Assembly: GCA_963971575.1 (NCBI GenBank)
Contig: OZ020612.1
Location: forward strand, 29,925,916-29,989,915
Reading direction: 5' to 3'
Source of the DNA: Liopterus haemorrhoidalis
Lineage: Eukaryota; Arthropoda; Insecta; Coleoptera; Dytiscidae
Length of the DNA: 64,000 nt
The notes under the pieces are model-generated. The model saw only the letters and a program-made list of their open reading frames with translations, had not been told where the DNA came from and ran no database searches. Each line of letters opens with the position of its first letter. The stretch's first letter is position 1. Of this stretch, positions 13,622 to 27,957 are shown in pieces. A program made the translations under genes and the position numbers.

Positions 13622-15885
13622 ATTGTGTGGTTAAAATTTAGTTAACTCTCTTATTATTAACTTAACAGTAAAAAATGTATAATAACTAATGTTGGAAATA
13701 AGAAGACAAATCTTTTATTCAAATACAATTTATTGATTGGATAAATATTTAAAGAGTTATGACGGGAAAACAATTGTGTGGTTAAAATTTAGTTAACTCC
13801 CTTATTATTAACTTTACAGTAAAAAATGTAGGATAAATGTTGTTGGAAATAAGAAGACAAATCTTTTATTCAAATACAATTTTTTGATTGGATAAATATT
13901 TAAAGAATTATGGCGGGAAAACAATTTTGAGGTTTAAATTTAGTTATCTCCCTTATTATTTACTTCACAGTACAAAATGTATAATAACTATTGTTGGAAA
14001 TAAGAAGACAAATCTTTTATCCAAATACAATTTTTTGATTGGATAAATATTTAAAGAGTTATGGCGGGAAAACCATTGTGTGGTTAAAATTTAGTTAACT
14101 CTCTTATTATTAACTTAACAGTAAAAAATGTATAATAACTAATGTTGGAAATAAGAAGACAAATCTTTTATTCAAATACAATTTTTTGATTGGATAAATA
14201 TTTAAAGAGTTATGGCGGGAAAACCATTGTGTGGTTAAAATTTAGTTAACTCCCTTATTATTAACTTAACAGTAAAAAATGTATAATAACTATTGTTGGA
14301 AATAAGAAGACAAATCTTTTATCCAAATACAATTTTTTGATTGGATAAATATTTAAAGAGTTATGGCGGGAAAACAATTTTGAGGTTAAAATTTAGTTAT
14401 CTCCCTTATTATTAACTTAACAGTAAGAAATGTATTATAAATGTTGTTGGAAATAAGAAGACAAATATTTTATCCAAATACAATTTTTTGATTGGATAAA
14501 TATTTAAAGAGTTATGGCGGGAAAACAATTTTGAGGTTAAATTTTAGTTATCTCCCTTATTATTTACTTCACAGTACAAAATGTATAAAAAAGATTGTTG
14601 GAAATAAGAAGACAAATCTTTTATTCAAATACAATTTTTTGATTGGATAAATATTTAAAGAGTTATGGCGGGAAAACAATTGTGTGGTTAAAATTTAGTT
14701 AACTCCCTTATTATTAACTTTACAGTAAAAAATGTATTATAAATGTTGTTGGAAATAAGAAGACAAATCTTTTATTCAAATACAATTTTTTGATTGGATA
14801 AATATTTAAAGAGTTATGGCGGGAAAACAATTTTGAGGTTAAAATTTAGTTAACTCCCTTATTATTAACTTTACAGTAAAAAATGTATTATAAATGTTGT
14901 TGGAAATAAGAAGACAAATCTTTTATTCAAATACAATTTTTTGATTGGATAAATATTTAAAGAGTTATGGCGGGAAAACAATTGTGTGGTTAAAATTTAG
15001 TTAACTCCCTTATTATTTACTTTACAGTAAAAAATGTATTAAAATGTTGTTGGAAATAAGAAGACAAATCTTTTATTCAAATACAATTTTTTGATTGGAT
15101 AAATATTTAAAGAGTTATGGCGGGAAAACAATTGTGTGGTTAAAGTTTAGTTAACTCCCTTATTATTAAGTTTACAGTAAAAAATGTATAATAAATGTTG
15201 TTGGAAATAAGAAGACAAATCTTTTATCCAAATACAATTTTTTGATTGCATAAATATTTCAAGAGTTATGGCGGGAAAACAATTTTGAGGTTAAAATTTT
15301 GTTATCTCCCTTATTATTAACTTAACAGTAAGAAATGTATTATAAATGTTGTTGGAAATAAGAAGACAAATATTTTATCCAAATACAATTTTTTGATTGG
15401 ATAAATATTTAAAGAGTTATGGCGGGAAGACAATTGTGTGGTTTAAATTTAGTTAACTCTCTTATTATTAACTTAACAGTAAAAAATGTATAATAACTAT
15501 TGTTGGAAATAAGAAGACAAATCTTTTATTCAAATACAATTTTTTGATTGGATAAATATTTAAAGAGTTATGGCGGGAAAACAATTGTGTGGTTAAAATT
15601 TAGTTAACTCCCTTATTATTAACTTTACAGTAAAAAATGTAGGATAAATGTTGTTGGAAATAAGAAGACAAATCTTTTATTCAAATACAATTTTTTGATT
15701 GGATAAATATTTAAAGAGTTATGGCGGGAAAACAATTTTGAGGTTTAAATTTAGTTATCTCCCTTATTATTTACTTCACAGTACAAAATGTATAATAACT
15801 ATTGTTGGAAATAAGAAGACAAATCTTTTATCCAAATACAATTTTTTGATTGGATAAATATTTAAAGAGTTATGGCGGGAAAACC
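13622..15885 (+). repeat. 15-monomer higher-order block, copy A (2264 bp)
   Basis: This block is repeated in direct tandem at 15886-18149. The offset of 2264 bp is fourteen 151-bp monomers plus one 150-bp monomer. Shared private variants are AATTTATTGATTGG (13731 and 15995), TTATGACGGG (13761 and 16025), AAAGAATTATGG and ATATTTCAAGAG. The left limit is A at 13621 versus C at 15885. Confidence 0.85.
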
Positions 15886-18149
15886 ATTGTGTGGTTAAAA
15901 TTTAGTTAACTCTCTTATTATTAACTTAACAGTAAAAAATGTATAATAACTAATGTTGGAAATAAGAAGACAAATCTTTTATTCAAATACAATTTATTGA
16001 TTGGATAAATATTTAAAGAGTTATGACGGGAAAACAATTGTGTGGTTAAAATTTAGTTAACTCCCTTATTATTAACTTTACAGTAAAAAATGTAGGATAA
16101 ATGTTGTTGGAAATAAGAAGACAAATCTTTTATTCAAATACAATTTTTTGATTGGATAAATATTTAAAGAATTATGGCGGGAAAACAATTTTGAGGTTTA
16201 AATTTAGTTATCTCCCTTATTATTTACTTCACAGTACAAAATGTATAATAACTATTGTTGGAAATAAGAAGACAAATCTTTTATCCAAATACAATTTTTT
16301 GATTGGATAAATATTTAAAGAGTTATGGCGGGAAAACCATTGTGTGGTTAAAATTTAGTTAACTCTCTTATTATTAACTTAACAGTAAAAAATGTATAAT
16401 AACTAATGTTGGAAATAAGAAGACAAATCTTTTATTCAAATACAATTTTTTGATTGGATAAATATTTAAAGAGTTATGGCGGGAAAACCATTGTGTGGTT
16501 AAAATTTAGTTAACTCCCTTATTATTAACTTAACAGTAAAAAATGTATAATAACTATTGTTGGAAATAAGAAGACAAATCTTTTATCCAAATACAATTTT
16601 TTGATTGGATAAATATTTAAAGAGTTATGGCGGGAAAACAATTTTGAGGTTAAAATTTAGTTATCTCCCTTATTATTAACTTAACAGTAAGAAATGTATT
16701 ATAAATGTTGTTGGAAATAAGAAGACAAATATTTTATCCAAATACAATTTTTTGATTGGATAAATATTTAAAGAGTTATGGCGGGAAAACAATTTTGAGG
16801 TTAAATTTTAGTTATCTCCCTTATTATTTACTTCACAGTACAAAATGTATAAAAAAGATTGTTGGAAATAAGAAGACAAATCTTTTATTCAAATACAATT
16901 TTTTGATTGGATAAATATTTAAAGAGTTATGGCGGGAAAACAATTGTGTGGTTAAAATTTAGTTAACTCCCTTATTATTAACTTTACAGTAAAAAATGTA
17001 TTATAAATGTTGTTGGAAATAAGAAGACAAATCTTTTATTCAAATACAATTTTTTGATTGGATAAATATTTAAAGAGTTATGGCGGGAAAACAATTTTGA
17101 GGTTAAAATTTAGTTAACTCCCTTATTATTAACTTTACAGTAAAAAATGTATTATAAATGTTGTTGGAAATAAGAAGACAAATCTTTTATTCAAATACAA
17201 TTTTTTGATTGGATAAATATTTAAAGAGTTATGGCGGGAAAACAATTGTGTGGTTAAAATTTAGTTAACTCCCTTATTATTTACTTTACAGTAAAAAATG
17301 TATTAAAATGTTGTTGGAAATAAGAAGACAAATCTTTTATTCAAATACAATTTTTTGATTGGATAAATATTTAAAGAGTTATGGCGGGAAAACAATTGTG
17401 TGGTTAAAGTTTAGTTAACTCCCTTATTATTAAGTTTACAGTAAAAAATGTATAATAAATGTTGTTGGAAATAAGAAGACAAATCTTTTATCCAAATACA
17501 ATTTTTTGATTGCATAAATATTTCAAGAGTTATGGCGGGAAAACAATTTTGAGGTTAAAATTTTGTTATCTCCCTTATTATTAACTTAACAGTAAGAAAT
17601 GTATTATAAATGTTGTTGGAAATAAGAAGACAAATATTTTATCCAAATACAATTTTTTGATTGGATAAATATTTAAAGAGTTATGGCGGGAAGACAATTG
17701 TGTGGTTTAAATTTAGTTAACTCTCTTATTATTAACTTAACAGTAAAAAATGTATAATAACTATTGTTGGAAATAAGAAGACAAATCTTTTATTCAAATA
17801 CAATTTTTTGATTGGATAAATATTTAAAGAGTTATGGCGGGAAAACAATTGTGTGGTTAAAATTTAGTTAACTCCCTTATTATTAACTTTACAGTAAAAA
17901 ATGTAGGATAAATGTTGTCGGAAATAAGAAGACAAATCTTTTATTCAAATACAATTTTTTGATTGGATAAATATTTAAAGAGTTATGGCGGGAAAACAAT
18001 TTTGAGGTTTAAATTTAGTTATCTCCCTTATTATTTACTTCACAGTACAAAATGTATAATAACTATTGTTGGAAATAAGAAGACAAATCTTTTATCCAAA
18101 TACAATTTTTTGATTGGATAAATATTTAAAGAGTTATGGCGGGAAAACC
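15886..18149 (+). repeat. 15-monomer higher-order block, copy B (2264 bp)
   Basis: Second copy of the 2264-bp block. The only difference I noticed from copy A is C at 17919 (TTGTCGG) versus T at 15655. Agreement extends to about 18176, where CTCCC replaces CTCTC. The sequence then switches to a path resembling 5.6-8.1 kb and 8.9-11.4 kb, so the junction near 18.17 kb is a splice between two amplification lineages. Confidence 0.85.
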
Positions 18150-21100
18150 ATTGTGTGGTTAAAATTTAGTTAACTCCCTTATTATTAACTTAACAGTAAA
18201 AAATGTATAATAACTATTGTTGGAAATAAGAAGACAAATCTTTTATCCAATTACAATTTTTTGATTGGATAAATATTTAAAGAGTTATGGCGGGAAAACA
18301 ATTTTGAGGTTAAAATTTAGTTATCTCCCTTATTATAAACTTAACAGTAAGAAATGTATTATAAATGTTGTTGGAAATAAGAAGACAAATATTTTATCCA
18401 AATACAATTTTTTGATTGGATAAATATTTAAAGAGTTATGGCGGGAAAACAATTTTGAGGTTAAACTTTAGTTATCTCCCTTATTATTTACTTCACAGTA
18501 CAAAATGTATAAAAAAGATTGTTGGAAATAAGAAGACAAATCTTTTATTCAAATACAATTTTTTGATTGGATAAATATTTAAAGAGTTATGGCGGGAAAA
18601 CAATTGTGTGGTTAAAATTTAGTTAACTCCCTTATTATTAACTTTACAGTAAAAAATATATTATAAATGTTGTTGGAAATAAGAAGACAAATCTTTTATT
18701 CAAATACAATTTTTTGATTGGATAAATATTTAAAGAGTTATGGCGGGAAAACAATTTTGAGGTTAAAATTTAGTTAACTCCCTTATTATTAACTTTACAG
18801 TAAAAAATGTATTATAAATGTTGTTGGAAATAAGAAGACAAATCTTTTATTCAAATACAATTTTTTGATTGGATAAATATTTAAAGAGTTATGGCGGGAA
18901 AACAATTGTGTGGTTAAAATTTAGTTAACTCCCTTATTATTTACTTTACAGTAAAAAATGTATTAAAATGTTGTTGGAAATAAGAAGACAAATCTTTTAT
19001 TCAAATACAATTTTTTGATTGGATAAATATTTAAAGAGTTATGGCGGGAAAACAATTGTGTGGTTAAAGTTTAGTTAACTCCCTTATTATTAAGTTTACA
19101 GTAAAAAATGTATAATAAATGTTGTTGGAAATAAGAAGACAAATCTTTTATCCAAATACAATTTTTTGATTGCATAAATATTTAAAGAGTTATGGCGGGA
19201 AAACAATTTTGAGGTTAAAATTTTGTTATCTCCCTTATTATTTACTACACAGTACAAAATGTATACAAAAGATTGTTGAAAATAAGAAGACAAATCTTTT
19301 ATTCAAATACAATTTTTTGATTGGATAAATATTTAAAGAGTTATGGCGGGAAAACAATTGTGAGGTTAAAATTTAGTTAACTCTCTTATTATTAACTTAA
19401 CAGTAAAAAATGTATAATAACTATTGTTGGAAATAAGAAGACAAATCTTTTATTCAAATACAGTTTTTTGATTGGATAAATATTTAAAGAGTTATGGCGG
19501 GAAAACAATTGTGTGGTTAAAATTTAGTTAACTCTCTTATTATTAACTTAACAGTAAAAAATGTAAAATAACTAATGTTGGAAATAAGAAGACAAATCTT
19601 TTATTCAATTACAATTTTTTGATTGGATAAATATTTAAAGAGTTATGGCGGGAAAACCATTGTGTGGTTAAAATTTAGTTAACTCCCTTATTATTAACTT
19701 AACAGTAAAAAATGTATAATAACTATTGTTGGAAATAAGAAGACAAATCTTTTATCCAAATACAATTTTTGGATTGGATAAATATTTAAAGAGTTATGGC
19801 GGGAAAACAATTTTGAGGTTAAAATTTAGTTATCTCCCTTATTATTACCTTAACAGTAAGAAATGTATTATAAATGTAGTTGGAAATAAGAAGACAAATC
19901 TTTTATTCAAATACAATTTTTTGATTGGATAAATATTTAAAGAGTAATGGCGGGAAAACAATTGTGTGGTTAAAATTTAGTTAACTCCCTTATTATTAAC
20001 TTTACAGTAAAAAATGTATAATAAATGTTGTTGGAAATAAGAAGACAAATCTTTTATTTAAATACAATTTTTTGATTGGATAAATATTTAAAGAGTTATG
20101 GCCGGAAAACAATTTTGAGGTTAAAATTTAGTTATCTCCCTTATTATTTACTTCACAGTACAAAATGTATATAAAAGATTGTTGAAAATAAGAAGACAAA
20201 TCTTTTATTCAAATACAATTTCTTGATTGGATAAATATTTAAAGAGTTATGGCGGGAAAACAATTGTGGGGTTAAAATTTAGTTAACTCTCTTATTATTA
20301 ACTTAACAGTAAAAAATGTATAATAACTATTGTTGGAAATAAGAAGACAAATCTTTTATTCAAATACATTTTTTTGATTGGATAAATATTTAAAGAGTTA
20401 TGGCGGGAAAACAATTGTGTGGTTAAAATTTAGTTAACTCTCTTATTATTAACTTAACATTAAAAAATGTATAATAACTATTGTTGGAAATAAGAAGACA
20501 AATCTTTTATTCAAATACAATTTTTTGATTGGATAAATATTTTAAGAGTTATGGCGGGAAAACAATTGTGTGGTTAAAGTTTAGTTAACTCCCTTATTAT
20601 TAACTTAACAGTAAAAAATGTATAATAAATGTTGTTGGAAATAAGAAGACAAATCTTTTATCGAAATACAATTTTTTGATTGCATAAATATTTAAAGAGT
20701 TATGGCGGGAAAACAATTTTGAGGTTAAAATTTAGTTATCTCCCTTATTATTAACTTAACAGTAAGAAATGTATTATAAATGTTGTTGGAAATAAGAAGA
20801 CAAATCTTTTATTCAAATACAATTTTTTGATTGGATAAATATTTAAAGAGTTATGGCGGGAAAACAATTGTGTGGTTAAAATTTAGTTAACTCCCTTATT
20901 ATTTACTTTACAGTAAAAAATGTATTAAAATGTTGTTAGAAATAAGAAGACAAATCTTTTATACAAATACAATTTTTTGATTGGATAAATATTTAAAGAG
21001 TTATGGCGGGAAAACAATTGTGTGGTTAAAGTTTAGTTAACTACCTTATTATTAAGTTTACAGTAAAAAATGTATAATAAATGTTGTTGAAAATAAGAAG

Positions 21101-21917
21101 ACAAATTTTTTATTCAAATACAATTTTTTGATTGGATAAATATTTAAAGAGTTATGGCGGGAAAACAATTGTGTGGTTAAAATTTAGTTAACTCTCTTTT
21201 TATTAACTTAACAGTAAAAAATGTATAATAACTAATGTTGGAAATAAGAAGACAAATCTTTTATTCAAATACAATTTTTTGATTGGATAAATATTTAAAG
21301 AGTTATGGCGGGAAAACAATTGTGTGGTTAAAATTTAGTTAACTCCCTTATTATTTACTTTACAGTAAAAAATGTTCTAAAATGTTGTTGGAAATAAGAA
21401 GACAAATCTTTTATTCAAATACAATTTTTTGATTGGATAAATATTTAAAGAGTTATGGCGGGAAAACAATTGTGTGGTTAAAGTTTAGTTAACTCCCTTA
21501 TTATTAACTTTACAGTAAAAAATGTATAATAAATGTTGTTGGAAATAAGAAGACAAATCTTTTATCCAAATACAATTTTTCGATTGCATAAATATTTAAA
21601 GAGTTATGGCGGGAAAACAATTTTGAGGTTAAAATTTTGTAATCTCCCTTATTATTAACTTAACAGTAAGAAATTTATTATAAATGTTGTTGGAAATAAG
21701 AAGACAAATCTTTTATCCAAATACAATTTTTTGATTGGATAAATATTTAAAGAGTTATGGCGGGAAAACAATTTTGAGGTTAAAATTTAGTTATCTCCCT
21801 TATTATTTACTACACAGTACAAAATGTATACAAAAGATTGTTGAAAATAAGAAGACAAATCTTTTATTCAAATACAATTTTTTGATTGGATAAATATTTA
21901 AAGAGTTATGGCGGGAA

Positions 21918-24900
21918 AACAATTGTGAGGTTAAAATTTAGTTAACTCTCTTATTATTAACTTAACAGTAAAAAATGTATAATAACTATTGTTGGAAATA
22001 AGAAGACAAATCTTTTATTCAAATACAATTTTGTGATTGGATAAATATTTAAAGAGTTATGGCGGGAAAACAATTGTGTGGTTAAAATTTAGTTAACTCT
22101 CTTATTATTAACTTAACAGTAAAAAATGTATAATAACTAATGTTGGAAATAAGAAGACAAATCTTTTATTCAATTACAATTTTTTGATTGGACAAATATT
22201 TAAAGAGTTATGGCGGGAAAACCATTGTGTGGTTAAAATTTAGTTAACTCCCTTAATATTAACTTAACAGTAAAAAATGTATTATAACTATTGTTGGAAA
22301 TAAGAAGACAAATCTTTTATCCAAATACAATTTTTTGATTGGATAAATATTTAAAGAGTTATGGCGGGAAAACAATTTTGAGGTTAAAATTTAGTTATCT
22401 CCCTTATTATTAACTTAACAGTAAGAAATGTATTATAAATGTAGTTGGAAATAAGAAGACAAATCTTTTATTCAAATACAATTTTTTGATTGGATAAATA
22501 TTTAAAGAGTTATGGCGGGAAAACAATTGTGTGGTTAAAATTTAGTTAACTCCCTTATTATTAACTTTACAGTAAAAAATGTATAATAAATGTTGTTGGA
22601 AATAAGAAGACAAATCTTTTATTCAAATACAATTTTTTGATTAGATAAATATTTAAAGAGTTATGGCGGGAAAACAATTTTGAGGTTAAAATTTAGTTAT
22701 CTCCCTTATTATTTACTTCACAGTACAAAATGTATATAAAAGATTGTTGAAAATAAGAAGACAAATCTTTTATTCAAATACAATTTCTTGATTGGATAAA
22801 TATTTAAAGAGTTATGGCGGGAAAACAATTGTGGGGTTAAAATTTAGTTAACTTTCTTATTATTAACTTAACAGTAAAAAATGTATAATAACTATTGTTG
22901 GAAATAAGAAGACAAATCTTTTATTCAAATACAATTTTTTGATTGGATAAATATTTAAAGAGTTATGGCGGGAAAACAATTGTGTGGTTAAAATTTAGTT
23001 AACTCTCTTATTATTAACTTAACATTAAAAAATGTATAATAACTATTGTTGGAAATAAGAAGATAAATCTTTTATTCAAATACAATTTTTTGATTGGATA
23101 AATATTTAAAGAGTTATGGCGGGAAAACAATTGTGTGGTTAAAGTTTAGTTAACTCCCTTATTATTAACTTTACAGTAAAAAATGTATAATAAATGTTGT
23201 TGGAAATAAGAAGACAAATCTTTTATCGAAATACAATTTTTTGATTGCATAAATATTTAAAGAGTTATGGCGGGAAAACAATTTTGAGGTTAAAATTTAG
23301 TTATCTCCCTTATTATTAACTTAACAGTAAGAAATTTATTATAAATGTTGTTGGAAATAAGAAGACAAATCTTTTATCCAAATACAATTTTTTGATTGGA
23401 TAAATATTTAAAGAGTTATGGCGGGAAAACAATTTTGAGGTTAAAATTTAGTTAACTCTCTTATTATTAACTTAACAGTAAAAAATGTATAATAACTATT
23501 GTTGGAAATAAGAAGACAAATCTTTTATCCAAATACAATTTTTTGATTGGATAAATATTTAAAGAGTTATGGCGGGAAAACAATTTTGAGGTTAAAATTT
23601 AGTTATCTCCCTTATTATTAACTTAACAGTAAGAAATGTATTATAAATGTAGTTGGAAATAAAAAGACAAATATTTTATCCAAATACAATTTTTTGATTG
23701 GATAAATATTTAAAGAGTTATGGCGGGAAAACAATTTTGAGGTTAAATTTTAGTTATCTCCCTTATTATTTACTTCACAGTAAGAAATTTATTATAAATG
23801 TTGTTGGAAATAAGAAGACAAATCTTTTATCCAACTACAATTTTTTGATTGGATAAATATTTAAAGAGTTATGGCGGGAAAACAATTTTGAGGTTAAAAT
23901 TTAGTTATCTCCCTTATTATTTACTACAGAGTACAAAATGTATACAAAAGATTGTTGAAAATAAGAAGACAAATCTTTTATTCAAATACAATTTTTTGAT
24001 TGGATAAATATTTAAAGAGTTATGGCGGGAAAACAATTGTGAGGTTAAAATTTAGTTAACTCTCTTATTATTAACTTAACAGTAAAAAATGTAGAATAAC
24101 TACTGTTGGAAATAAGAAGACAAATCTTTTATTCAAATACAATTTTTTGATTGGATAAATATTTAAAGAGTTATGGCGGGAAAACAATTTTGAGGTTAAA
24201 TTTTAGTTATCTCCCTTATTATTTACTTCACAGTACAAAACGTATAAAAAAGATTGTTGGAAATAAGAAGACAAATCTTTTATTCAAATACAATTTTTTG
24301 ATTGGATAAATATTTAAAGAGTTATGGCGGGAAAACCATTGTGTGGTTAAAATTTAGTTAACTCCCTTATTATTAACTTTACAGTAAAAAATGTATTATA
24401 AATGTTGTTGGAAATAAGAAGACAAATCTTTTATTCAAATACAATTTTTTGATTGGATAAATATTTAAAGAGTTATGGCGGGAAAACAATTTTGAGGTTA
24501 AAATTTAGTTAACTCCCTTATTATTAACTTTACAGTAAAAAATGTAGGATAAATGTTGTTGGAAATAAGAAGACAAATCTTTTATCCAAATACAATTTTT
24601 TGATTGGATAAATATTTAAAGAGTTATGGCGGGAAAACAATTGTGTGGTTAAAATTTAGTTAACTCTCTTATTATTAACTTAACAGTAAAAAATGTATAA
24701 TAACTAATGTTGGAAATAAGAAGACAAATCTTTTATTCAATTACAATTTTTTGATTGGATAAATATTTAAAGAGTTATGGCGGGAAAACCATTGTGTGGT
24801 TAAAATTTAGTTAACTCCCTTATTATTAACTTAACAGTAAAAAATGTATAATAACTATTGTTGGAAATAAGAAGACAAATCTTTTATCCAAATACAATTT

Positions 24901-27900
24901 TTTGATTGGATAAATATTTAAAGAGTTATGGCGGGAAAACAATTTTGAGGTTAAAATTTAGTTTTCTCCCTTATTATTAACTTAACAGTAAGAAATTTAT
25001 TATAAATGTTGTTGGAAATAAGAAGACAAATCTTTTATCCAAATACAATTTTTTGATTGGATAAATATTTAAAGAGTTATGGCGGGAAAACAATTTTGAG
25101 GTTAAAATTTAGTTATCTCCCTTATTATTTACTACAGAGTACAAAATGTATACAAAAGATTGTTGAAAATAAGAAGACAAATCTTTTATTCAAATACAAT
25201 TTTTTGATTGGATAAATATTTAAAGAGTTATGGCGGGAAAACAATTGTGAGGTTAAAATTTAGTTAACTCTCTTATTATTAACTTAACAGTAAAAAATGT
25301 ATAATAACTATTGTTGGAAATAAAAAGACAAATCTTTTATTCAAATACAATTTTTTGATTGGATAAATATTTAAAGAGTTATGGCGGGAAAACAATTGTG
25401 TGGTTAAAATTTAGTTAACTCTCTTATTATTAACTTAACAGTAAAAAATGTATAATAACTAATGTTGGAAATAAGAAGACAAATCTTTTATTCAAATACA
25501 ATTTTTTGATTGGATAAATATTTAAAGAGTTATGGCGGGAAAACAATTGTGTGGTTAAAGTTTAGTTAACTCCCTTATTATTAAGTTTACAGTAAAAAAT
25601 GTATAATAAATGTTGTTGGAAATAAGAAGACAAATCTTTTATCCAAATACAATTTTTTGATTGCATAAATATTTAAAGAGTTATGGCGGGAAAACAATTT
25701 TGAGGGAAAAATTTTGTTATCTCCCTTATTATTTACTACACAGTACAAAATGTATACAAAAGATTGTTGAAAATAAGAAGACAAATCTTTTATTCAAATA
25801 CAATTTTTTGATTGGATAAATATTTAAAGAGTTATGGCGGGAGAACAATTGTGAGGTTAAAATTTAGTTAACTCTCTTATTATTAACTTAACAGTAAAAA
25901 ATGTATAATAACTATTGTTGGAAATAAGAAGACAAATCTTTTATTCAAATACAATTTTTTGATTGGATAAATATTTAAAGAGTTATGGCGGGAAAACAAT
26001 TGTGTGGTTAAAATTTAGTTAACTCTCTTATTATTAACTTAACAGTAAAAAATGTATAATAACTAATGTTGGAAATAAGAAGACAAATCTTTTATTCAAT
26101 TACAATTTTTTGATTGGATAAATATTTAAAGAGTTATGGCGGGAAAACCATTGTGTGGTTAAAATTTAGTTAACTCCCTTATTATTAACTTAACAGTAAA
26201 AAATGTATAATAACTATTGTTGGAAATAAGAAGACAAATCTTTTATCCAAATACAATTTTTTGATTGGATAAATATTTAAAGAGTTATGGCGGGAAAACA
26301 ATTTTGAGGTTAAAATTTAGTTATCTCCCTTATTATTAACTTAACAGTAAGAAATGTATTATAAATGTAGTTGGAAATAAGAAGACAAATCTTTTATTCA
26401 AATACAATTTTTTGATTGGATAAATATTTAAAGAGTTATGGCGGGAAAACAATTGTGTGGTTAAAATTTAGTTAACTCCCTTATTATTAACTTTACAGTA
26501 AAAAATGTATAATAAATGTTGTTGGAAATAAGAAGACAAATCTTTTATTTAAATACAATTTTTTGATTGGATAAATATTTAAAGAGTTATGGCCGGAAAA
26601 CAATTTTGAGGTTAAAATTTAGTTATCTCCCTTATTATTTACTTCACAGTACAAAATGTATATAAAAGATTGTTGAAAATAAGAAGACAAATCTTTTATT
26701 CAAATACAATTTCTTGATTGGATAAATATTTAAAGAGTTATGGCGGGAAAACAATTGTGGGGTTAAAATTTAGTTAACTCTCTTATTATTAACTTAACAG
26801 TAAAAAATGTATAATAATTATTGTTGGAAATAAGAAGACAAATCTTTTATTCAAATACAATTTTTTGATTGGATAAATATTTAAAGAGTTATGGCGGGAA
26901 AACAATTGTGTGGTTAAAATTTAGTTAACTCTCTTATTATTAACTTAACATTAAAAAATGTATAATAACTATTGTTGGAAATAAGAAGACAAATCTTTTA
27001 TTCAAATACAATTTTTTGATTGGATAAATATTTAAAGAGTTATGGCGGGAAAACAATTGTGTGGTTAAAGTTTAGTTAACTCCCTTATTATTAACTTTAC
27101 AGTAAAAAATGTATAATAAATGTTGTTGGAAATAAGAAGACAAATCTTTTATCGAAATACAATTTTTTGATTGCATAAATATTTAAAGAGTTATGGCGGG
27201 AAAACAATTTTGAGGTTAAAATTTAGTTATCTCCCTTATTATTAACTTAACAGTAAGAAATTTATTAAAAATGTTGTTGGAAATAAGAAGACAAATCTTT
27301 TATCCAAATACAATTTTTTGATTGGATAAATATTTAAAGAGTTATGGCGGGAAAACAATTTTGAGGTTAAAATTTAGTTATCTCCCTTATTATTTACTAC
27401 AGAGTACAAAATGTATACAAAAGATTGTTGAAAATAAGAAGACAAATCTTTTATTCAAATACAATTTTTTGATTGGATAAATATTTAAAGAGTTATGGCG
27501 GGAAAACAATTTTGAGGTTAAATTTTAGTTATCTTCCTTATTATTTACTTCACAGTACAAAACGTATAAAAAAGATTGTTGGAAATAAGAAGACAAATCT
27601 TTTATTCAAATACAATTTTTTGATTGGATAAATATTTAAAGAGTTATGGCGGGAAAACAATTGTGTGGTTAAAGTTTAGTTAACTCCCTTATTATTAAGT
27701 TTACAGTAAAAAATGTATAATAAATGTTGTTGGAAATAAGAAGACAAATCTTTTATCCAAATACAATTTTTTGATTGCATAAATATTTAAAGAGTTATGG
27801 CGGGAAAACAATTTTGAGGGAAAAATTTTGTTATCTCCCTTATTATTTACTACACAGTACAAAATGTATACAAAAGATTGTTGAAAATAAGAAGACAAAT

Positions 27901-27957
27901 CTTTTATTCAAATACAATTTTTTGATTGGATAAATATTTAAAGAGTTATGGCGGGAG
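21918..27957 (+). repeat. 40-monomer higher-order block, copy A (6040 bp)
   Basis: This block is repeated in direct tandem at 27958-33997 with an offset of exactly 6040 bp (40 x 151). Shared private variants are TTTTGTGATTGG (22031 and 28071), GGACAAATATTT (22191 and 28231), CTTAATATTAAC, AACTTTCTTATT, ATCCAACTAC (near 23831 and 29871), GAGGGAAAAATTTTG and the GGCCGG monomer (26591 and 32631). The left limit is A at 21917 versus G at 27957. Confidence 0.85.
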
